The notes under the pieces are model-generated. The model was not told the DNA's origin. It worked only from the letters and a program-made list of their open reading frames with translations, and ran no database searches. Position numbers and translations under genes: made by a program. From Pseudomonadota bacterium (lineage in GTDB: Bacteria; Myxococcota; Myxococcia; Myxococcales; Myxococcaceae): a DNA stretch of 10,836 nucleotides. Below are positions 6,632 to 10,836 of the stretch, piece after piece. Location: assembly GCA_023424585.1 (NCBI GenBank), contig JAFADT010000030.1, positions 1 to 10,836 of the forward strand, written 5' to 3'. Each line of letters opens with the position of its first letter. Position 1 is the first letter of the stretch.

Positions 6632-7084
6632 ATGCGTCACCGTTGACTCGTCGTCGCGTTGCTCTGGATATCGGCGGGCTGCGCCCACTCGAAGCGGGCC
6701 CCCGCGTCGGAGCCGCCCAGGTACGCGCACGTCCTCCGGAAGCCCCTGGCGGAGGCGCTCGCCGCCACGCACCAGCTCCTGGAAGCACAGGGCTACGCGT
6801 TCGAGGAAACGGAGGACCCCCACCAGCGCGTCACCACCTGGTCCGAGCCGGACCGGGCCGGCTCGCGCAGCGCCCGCCCCACAGTGGCCGCCCGCCCCGG
6901 CCTGAGCCCGTACCGCCAGCGCCGCGCCCCCTCCGCCACCGAGGGCCTCCAGGGCCTGCTGTACGTGGGGAAGCTCCCCCCCTCCCTGCCCGCCGTCCTC
7001 GGACCGCGAGCGGCGCCACCCTCCGACCCCGGCCAGGCCCCCCGGATGCCCGGCCGCCGCCAGCCGCTCCCGGGCGTCTTCTAG
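6632..7084 (+). pseudogene. Lipoprotein gene interrupted by an in-frame TGA at codon 5
   Basis: ATG 6632 has GGAGG 4 nt upstream (6623-6627) and reads M-R-H-R, then TGA (6644-6646). The same frame then continues LVVALLWISAGCAHS and runs open to TAG at 7082-7084. Reading through the stop gives a basic N-terminus, a hydrophobic core and an SAGC lipobox, which is a complete lipoprotein signal of about 17 residues. The best explanation is a nonsense change (for example CGA to TGA) in a real gene. The only later start is TTG 6659, which would give 141 residues without the basic n-region. G/C bias at third positions is kept to the end, which argues against a frameshift. The first half of the mature part (LRKPLAEALAATHQLLEAQGYAF) looks like the start of a small envelope-lipoprotein domain. 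The second half is Pro/Arg-rich and unrecognised. A sequencing error or reinitiation at the TTG cannot be excluded. Confidence 0.6.
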
Positions 7085-7097
7085 CGCTCCTGGAGGA

Positions 7098-7142
7098 TTG
7101 ACGGTACTTAACTTAGCGTTTAATCATTCACCTTCAAGTTAA
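7098..7142 (+). promoter_or_regulatory. AT-rich promoter with ArsR-type operator
   Basis: TTGACG (7098-7103) is a good -35. TTTAAT (7119-7124, five of six matches to TATAAT) lies 15 nt on, and TAATCA (7121-7126) lies at 17 nt. A perfect inverted repeat, TTAACTT (7108-7114) and AAGTTAA (7136-7142), places one arm between -35 and -10 and the other just past the -10, so a bound protein would block RNA polymerase. The 50 bases at 7101-7150 are 36 percent G+C, a sharp island in this sequence. AT-rich dyads are typical of ArsR/SmtB-fold repressors, and one is encoded in this operon, so autoregulation is inferred. Confidence 0.55.
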
Positions 7143-7170
7143 CGAATTCCATCCCCCAGGAGTCACCGCC

Positions 7171-7602
7171 ATGAAGCCCATTCCCGAGGACTGGCCGCGC
7201 ATCTCTTCCAGCCTCTTCTACGTGGACGCCCCCGCCGCCATCGACTGGCTGGAGCGCGCCTTCGGCTTCCAGACGCGCCTCAAGGTGGAGGGCGCGGACA
7301 ACACCATCGTGCACTCGGAGCTGGTCTACGGCGACGGCGTCATCATGGTGAACTCCTCCGGGCGCCACGGCCTCCACCAGAGCCCCCGGCTGCACGACGG
7401 CGTCAACACCCAGACCCTCATGGTCTACGTGGACGACGTGGACGCCCACTGCGCCCAGGCGCGCGCGGCCGGCGCCGTCATCCTCTCGGAGCCCGAGACC
7501 AAGAACTACGGCGACGACTGGGGCACCAACCGCACCTACGGCGCCCAGGACCTGGAGGGCCACCGCTGGTGGTTCACCCAGCGCGTCTCCGGGCCCAGGT
7601 AG
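7171..7602 (+). CDS. VOC-superfamily (glyoxalase/bleomycin-resistance fold, PhnB-like) protein
   Basis: The protein has 143 residues with the paired beta-alpha-beta-beta-beta architecture of the vicinal-oxygen-chelate fold. The first half is SSSLFYVDAPAAIDWLERAFGF, then VHSELVYGDGVIMV (His48, Glu50). The second half is MVYVDDVDAHCAQARAAGA, then GAQDLEGHRWWF (Glu129, His131). Length and motifs fit the PhnB/YdfO-like class. Members include lyases, dioxygenases and drug-binding resistance proteins, and the substrate cannot be read here. The ATG at 7171 has AGGAGT 7 nt upstream and follows the AT-rich promoter. It is the first gene of a three-gene unit with an ArsR regulator and an SRPBCC protein, which suggests a role in response to a small organic molecule. 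Confidence 0.85.
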   Translation: MKPIPEDWPRISSSLFYVDAPAAIDWLERAFGFQTRLKVEGADNTIVHSELVYGDGVIMVNSSGRHGLHQSPRLHDGVNTQTLMVYVDDVDAHCAQARAAGAVILSEPETKNYGDDWGTNRTYGAQDLEGHRWWFTQRVSGPR

Positions 7603-7614
7603 CCTCCCGCGCCC

Positions 7615-7977
7615 ATGGCTCCCCCGTCCGCGCTCGACCGCACCCTGGCCGCCCTCGCCGACCCCACGCGCCGGGGCGTCGTGGACCGGCTGCGCCGCCG
7701 GCCCCAGCCCGCTGGCGAGCTGGCCGCCGCGTTCGACATGAGCCCTCCGGCCATGTCCCGCCACCTGCGCGTGCTGCGCCAGACGGGGCTCGTGGAGGAG
7801 CGCATCGACGCGGACGACGCCCGCGTGCGCGTCTACTCGCTGCGCCCGGAGCCCTTCGCCGCCCTGCGCGGCTGGCTCGACGAGGTGGAGTCCTTCTGGG
7901 AGGACCAGCTGGGCGCCTTCAAGGCCCACGCCGAACGCACCCGCGCCACGAAGCCCTCCGGAGGCCGCAAGTCATGA
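7615..7977 (+). CDS. ArsR-family winged-helix transcriptional regulator
   Basis: The protein has 120 residues. The pattern LAALADPTRRGVVDRL (residues 11-26), followed by the helix-turn-helix AGELAAAFDMSPPAMSRHLRVLRQTGLV (33-60) and the beta-wing VRVYSLRPEPF (71-81), is diagnostic of the family. No cysteine is present, so it is not a thiol metal sensor of the classical ArsR/SmtB kind. It belongs instead with the YdfF-like group that is paired with SRPBCC proteins. The gene starts 12 nt after the VOC stop, with only a weak ribosome site, so it probably relies on coupling. Its stop overlaps the next ATG (ATGA). The likely target is the dyad at 7108-7142, making the operon self-regulated; this is inferred. 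Confidence 0.88.
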   Translation: MAPPSALDRTLAALADPTRRGVVDRLRRRPQPAGELAAAFDMSPPAMSRHLRVLRQTGLVEERIDADDARVRVYSLRPEPFAALRGWLDEVESFWEDQLGAFKAHAERTRATKPSGGRKS

Positions 7978-8459
7978 CCGCGGACCGCGCCCGCGTCACC
8001 ACCTTCGTCGCCGTGTCCCCGCTGGACGCCTTCGAGGTCTTCACCCAGGAGACCGACCTCTGGTGGAAGAAGGGCCCGCGCTACCGCGCCGTCCGGAACC
8101 CCCGCGGCGTCCTGCGCTTCGACCCGCCCGGCCCCGGCGGGCGCCTGCTGGAGTCCTTCGAGGAGGAGGTCTTCGAGATTGGCCGCGTGCTCGTCTGGGA
8201 GCCCGGCGCGCGGCTCGTCTTCCAGTGGCGCGCGACCCACTTCGCCCCCGGGGAGACCACCGAGGTCGACGTCCGCTTCGAGCCCACCTTCGGCGGCACC
8301 CGCGTCGTGCTGGAGCACCGGGGCTGGGACGCCATCCGCATGGACCACCCCGTGCGCCACGGCCAGGATGGCGCGGCCACCCTCGCGACGATGGGCCGCT
8401 GGTGGGGGGAACTCGTCACGCGCTACCGCCTCCACGTCGCGCGGCCCCGCCCCACGTGA
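7974..8459 (+). CDS. SRPBCC/AHSA1-domain protein
   Basis: The protein has 161 residues. The START/Bet v1-like helix-grip fold is suggested by VTTFVAVSPLDAFEVFTQETDLWWKKG at the N-terminus. The usual strand series follows (GRLLESF, EEVFEIGRVLVWEPGARLVFQWRA, TTEVDVRFEPTFGGTRVVLEHRGW), then a C-terminal amphipathic helix (GWDAI to WGELVTRYRLHV). AHSA1-type proteins bind hydrophobic ligands in a central cavity. Genes for them commonly lie next to, or fused with, ArsR regulators, where they are thought to bind the inducer. The ATG overlaps the arsR stop by four bases, giving strict translational coupling. The gene converges on the NGMTL lipoprotein gene, with 21 nt between stops. Confidence 0.86.
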   Translation: MTADRARVTTFVAVSPLDAFEVFTQETDLWWKKGPRYRAVRNPRGVLRFDPPGPGGRLLESFEEEVFEIGRVLVWEPGARLVFQWRATHFAPGETTEVDVRFEPTFGGTRVVLEHRGWDAIRMDHPVRHGQDGAATLATMGRWWGELVTRYRLHVARPRPT

Positions 8460-8463
8460 GACA

Positions 8464-8493
8464 CCCCGCGCCGCCCGCGCCTACGGGCAGGGG
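8464..8493. terminator. Possible hairpin between convergent genes
   Basis: GCCCG (8473-8477) and CGGGC (8484-8488) form a 5-bp stem with a 6-nt loop. An outer CCCC/GGGG pair (8464-8467 and 8490-8493) could extend it across internal bulges. The loop contains the stop codon of the minus-strand lipoprotein gene (complement of 8481-8483). There is no T-run. This is a weak candidate for a shared terminator. Confidence 0.3.
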
Positions 8494-9428
8494 CCGCAGT
8501 CCGCCGCGCAGCTGTCGGCCGTGTTGCCGCCGCCGCACTTCTCCGTCAGCTGGCACACGCCGTCGCCGCAGCGGTAGATGTCCTGGGGCAGCATGCGCGT
8601 GGTGACGGGCCGGTAGTTCACGCCGTTATACGTGCAGCGCGTGTAGTACGTCCGCGTGGCGTCCAGCGTGCAGTAGTACCGGCACGCGCCCACGTGCTTC
8701 ATGGGCTCGCACGACACGGTGTCACTCCAGGACGACAGGCCGCAGGTGCGCACCGTGCTCTCGTCGTAGTCCAGGTACGCGCCGTCGTTCGCCGCGAACA
8801 CGCCCTCGCCCGTGAAGAGGTTGCCGAAGAAGCACGCCTCCTTCTCGCTGTATGTATTCAGCTCGTCCGGGGTGTACGGCACCGCCCCGCCCGCCGCGTC
8901 GCGCCCCAGCAGGGAGATGTTCACGTGCACGCCATACTTGTTCGCGTGCGCCGCCAGGCACGCGCTCACCACCTGCTGCTCCGCCACCGTCGCCGGCTGC
9001 CCGCCCGCCCACCCCTGCGCCAGTCCCAGACTCCCATCCCAGGTGTAGCGCGCGCCCGTGGACGGGGACTGGTACGTCAGCGCCACCCCCGCCCCCAGCG
9101 AGCACTTCACCACGTAGCGCATCACCATGTCCGACAGCGCGGGATCCTGCTGGAACCAGGTCTGGAATGCGCTCGTGGACAGGGCCGTCGCCGTCAGGCC
9201 ATTCACCAACAGGCCATTCAGGGTCATCCCGTTCAAGGTCATTCCATTCAAGGTCATGCCGTTCAACGTCATGCCATTGGTGGAGGCGAGCGCCTCCGCG
9301 GACCGGCCCGTCACCACGTCCGAGCCTTCGTCGAGGGGAGCGCCACAGCCCACCAGGGCCGCGGCAAGACAGAGCGCCGTCCAGGGAGCGGAACGAAACA
9401 GGGCGTTGCGAGGGGGATTGCGCTGCAT
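8481..9428 (-). CDS. Cys-rich lipoprotein with tandem NGMTL repeats
   Basis: The protein has 315 residues. The signal sequence ends in the lipobox LVGC (Cys28). A low-complexity linker follows, then six five-residue units at 51-80: NGMTL four times, NGLLV and NGLTA. A globular region (about 85-285) carries nine cysteines. The C-terminal segment, CGDGVCQLTEKC then CAADCGPCP, adds five more within 28 residues and resembles the short disulfide-rich modules found at the ends of myxobacterial surface proteins. The many paired cysteines indicate an oxidised extracytoplasmic location. Asn-Gly-rich pentads of this kind recur in myxobacterial exported proteins, but I know no function for them. The ATG complementary to 9426-9428 has GGAGG 7 nt upstream. 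The frame extends 53 codons further, but that part lacks a signal and contains the upstream dyad. No enzymatic motif was seen. Confidence 0.82.
   Translation of the reverse strand: MQRNPPRNALFRSAPWTALCLAAALVGCGAPLDEGSDVVTGRSAEALASTNGMTLNGMTLNGMTLNGMTLNGLLVNGLTATALSTSAFQTWFQQDPALSDMVMRYVVKCSLGAGVALTYQSPSTGARYTWDGSLGLAQGWAGGQPATVAEQQVVSACLAAHANKYGVHVNISLLGRDAAGGAVPYTPDELNTYSEKEACFFGNLFTGEGVFAANDGAYLDYDESTVRTCGLSSWSDTVSCEPMKHVGACRYYCTLDATRTYYTRCTYNGVNYRPVTTRMLPQDIYRCGDGVCQLTEKCGGGNTADSCAADCGPCP
9189..9278 (-). repeat. Six tandem 15-bp units encoding N-G-x-x-x pentapeptides
   Basis: Exact 15-bp units at 9264-9278, 9249-9263, 9234-9248 and 9219-9233 (coding-strand order) each encode NGMTL. The units at 9204-9218 and 9189-9203 encode NGLLV and NGLTA. 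The four NGMTL units differ from each other at third codon positions, yet their peptide is identical, so the peptide and not just the DNA appears to be maintained. Confidence 0.9.
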
Positions 9429-9450
9429 AGGGCTGCCTCCGCGTGGGTGA

Positions 9451-9467
9451 CCGCACGGGCCGTGCGG
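9451..9467. promoter_or_regulatory. Perfect 17-bp dyad upstream of the NGMTL lipoprotein
   Basis: CCGCACGG-G-CCGTGCGG has 8-bp perfect arms around one central base. It lies 22 nt upstream of the lipoprotein start codon and just ahead of its GGAGG. It could be a repressor operator or a leader hairpin that affects translation. No clear promoter hexamers were found nearby, and the 193-bp spacer up to 9621 otherwise shows nothing distinctive. Confidence 0.4.
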
Positions 9468-9621
9468 TCTGATCAACCGGTAAACGCACTCCGACGAAGT
9501 GAGCAGCGCCCCTGCCCTCCCGGCCCATCCCCTTCGGTCCTTCGCACAACACGCGCGGCGTGCGGCGGCGGACGCTCCCTGCTTCACCGCATGGCGGCGA
9601 ACGCTGACCCCTTCCGAAAGA

Positions 9622-10836
9622 TCAGGCGGTTCGGGTCCGACCTCGGCCCGCCTTCGCCTTCGCCTTGGGGCGCGGCGGCCGAGGCAGCCGCACCGTGAAC
9701 GTCGTGCCGTCCTTCTGCGTCGACGTGACCTCCACCGTCCCCCCGTGCGCCTGGACGATCTCCTTCACGATGAAGAGCCCCAGCCCCAGCCCGCCGTGGC
9801 GCCGGCCCTGCTCGTGCGCCCGCTCGCCCTCGCCCTGGCGGAATGGATCGAACAGCCGCTCGCGCAGCTCCTCCGGGATGGGCGAGCCGGGGTTCTGCAC
9901 CTCCAGCACCTGGTGCTCGCCCTTCGCCCAGCAGCGCAGGAACACCGGCGCGTCCGGGCTGCCGTGCTCCAGCGCGTTGCCCACCAGGTTGGAGAGCACC
10001 TGCGCCAGCCGCTCCGCGTCCCACTCTCCTTCCGCCTTGCCGTCCACGTCCACCGCCACCGCGCGGTTCGGGTACGCCGCGGACAGCTCGTCCACCACCT
10101 GCTGGCACACCGCCCCCAGGTCCGTGGGGCCCTTGCGCAGCGGGATGCCGCCGGCCAGCCGGGCGCGCGTCAGATCCAGCAGGTCCGCGATCATGTTCCC
10201 CATGCGCGTCGCGGAGGACTCGATGCGCTGCGCGTGCTGGCGGTGCTGCTCCGGCGTGCACTCCAGCGGCCCCCGGCGCTTCTGCGCTCGCGCCGACAGC
10301 ACGATGGCGTTAAGCGGGTTGCGCAGGTCGTGCCCCAGGATGCCGATGAAGCGCTCGCGGAAGCGCGCCTCCTCCACCATCGTCTCCAGCTGGCGGGTGC
10401 GCTCGGTGACGTCCATCATGGAGCCAATCATCCGCACCGGACGCCCCTCATCGTCGCGCGCCAGCACGCCCCGGTCCAGCACGTGCGCCCAGCTGCCGTC
10501 CGCGCGCTGGAAGCGGTACTCCTCGCTCCACACGTCGCCCGTGGACGCGACGAACTCCACCAGCCGGTCCACCACCCGGTCCCGGTCCTCGTCGTGCACG
10601 CGCTCGCCCCACCAGCCCAGCTTGTGCTCCAGGATGGACGTGGCGTGGCCGAACGCGTCCCCCGTCCCCGGGTCCCACCGCACGCGGTCCGTGGCGAAGT
10701 GCCAGTCCCACAGCACGTCATGCGTGGCGCGCGTGGCCAGCCGGTAGCGCTCCTCCGCCTCGCGCAGCGCGCTCACCGTCTGCTCCGCCCGGGCCAGCGC
10801 CGCCTCCACCTCCTCCCGCGCCGCCCGCTCCCGCGC
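9622..10836 (-). CDS. PAS-domain sensor histidine kinase (5' end beyond the window)
   Basis: The frame is open to the right edge. The residues before GTG 10809 are ARERAAREE, a coiled coil that continues into the protein, so the true start lies outside and about 404 residues are visible. Counting from that GTG, a PAS/PAC domain covers about 20-137 (DVLWDWHFATDRVRWDPG, EEYRFQRADGSWAHVLDRG, RMIGSMMDVTER). The H-box is ILGHDLRNPL with His160. The ATP-binding core has LVGNALEHG (Asn278), VQNPGSPI in place of the usual DxGxG, DPFRQGEG and GGLGLGLFIVKEI. A basic tail, PKAKAKAGRGRTRTA, ends it. The GHDLRNPL H-box and NPG-type G1 box occur together in a common group of soluble PAS kinases. No membrane helix is visible, so this part is cytoplasmic. 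No response regulator is adjacent within the window. Signal and partner are unknown. Confidence 0.88.
   Translation of the reverse strand, partial: ARERAAREEVEAALARAEQTVSALREAEERYRLATRATHDVLWDWHFATDRVRWDPGTGDAFGHATSILEHKLGWWGERVHDEDRDRVVDRLVEFVASTGDVWSEEYRFQRADGSWAHVLDRGVLARDDEGRPVRMIGSMMDVTERTRQLETMVEEARFRERFIGILGHDLRNPLNAIVLSARAQKRRGPLECTPEQHRQHAQRIESSATRMGNMIADLLDLTRARLAGGIPLRKGPTDLGAVCQQVVDELSAAYPNRAVAVDVDGKAEGEWDAERLAQVLSNLVGNALEHGSPDAPVFLRCWAKGEHQVLEVQNPGSPIPEELRERLFDPFRQGEGERAHEQGRRHGGLGLGLFIVKEIVQAHGGTVEVTSTQKDGTTFTVRLPRPPRPKAKAKAGRGRTRTA

Noticed and set aside
6840..7084. Frameshift in the second half of the broken lipoprotein gene, suggested by its Pro/Arg-rich translation
   Set aside because: Third codon positions remain almost all G/C in the original frame, while the other two frames lose that bias or hit a stop.
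9189..9278. CRISPR-like array or minisatellite
   Set aside because: The 15-bp units are contiguous, lie in frame within a coding gene and vary synonymously. There are no spacers.
9614..9634. CCGAA/TTCGG hairpin as terminator of the PAS kinase
   Set aside because: It has only 5 bp with an 11-nt loop, overlaps coding sequence and has no T-run, so it is not distinguishable from chance.

Overview
The window is very GC-rich DNA with strong G/C bias at third codon positions. Genes lie close together and there are several lipoproteins and signalling proteins. One secreted protein carries tandem NGMTL repeats of a kind I associate with myxobacteria. Together these suggest a myxobacterium (Myxococcus/Corallococcus-like). 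The assignment is inferred from style and gene content, not from a marker gene.

Layout. (1) At 3-1259 (+) is the 3' part of a secreted-looking beta-propeller-like protein, open at the left edge and followed by a strong hairpin. (2) At 1480-2385 (+) is a calcineurin-like metallophosphoesterase with a recognisable promoter. It converges on a DoxX-family membrane protein at 2410-2847 (-), and a GC-rich hairpin spans the junction. (3) At 3066-6557 (+) is a compact four-gene operon: an exported beta-barrel-like protein with a CxxCxC motif, a small His/Cys-containing lipoprotein, and a RegB/PrrB-type redox sensor kinase with its RegA/PrrA-type response regulator. Successive genes overlap by 1, 4 and 4 nt. 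The 218-bp spacer shared with doxX holds a 42-bp-spaced direct repeat and a perfect dyad. (4) At 6632-7084 (+) is a lipoprotein gene broken by an in-frame TGA at codon 5. (5) At 7171-8459 (+) is a VOC/glyoxalase-fold protein, an ArsR-family repressor and an SRPBCC/AHSA1 protein. They are preceded by an AT-rich promoter with an inverted repeat that straddles the -10. (6) At 8481-9428 (-) is a Cys-rich lipoprotein with NGMTL repeats. (7) At 9622-10836 (-) is a PAS-domain histidine kinase open at the right edge.

How the genes fit together. The kinase in the central operon keeps the RegB quinone-site motif (GGTHNPF) and the redox-box cysteine (RCRDVL). The regulator keeps the RegA C-terminal helix-turn-helix. 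The operon therefore probably reads the redox state of the respiratory chain. The two exported proteins coupled to it look like its envelope output or an accessory input, perhaps metal-related. In Rhodobacter, regA/prrA is likewise linked to the copper-chaperone gene senC/prrC, but here the partners are different and unrecognised. This module is the most interesting part of the window. The VOC-ArsR-SRPBCC unit looks like a self-regulated small-molecule response operon. No RNA genes, CRISPR arrays, insertion sequences or phage genes were seen.
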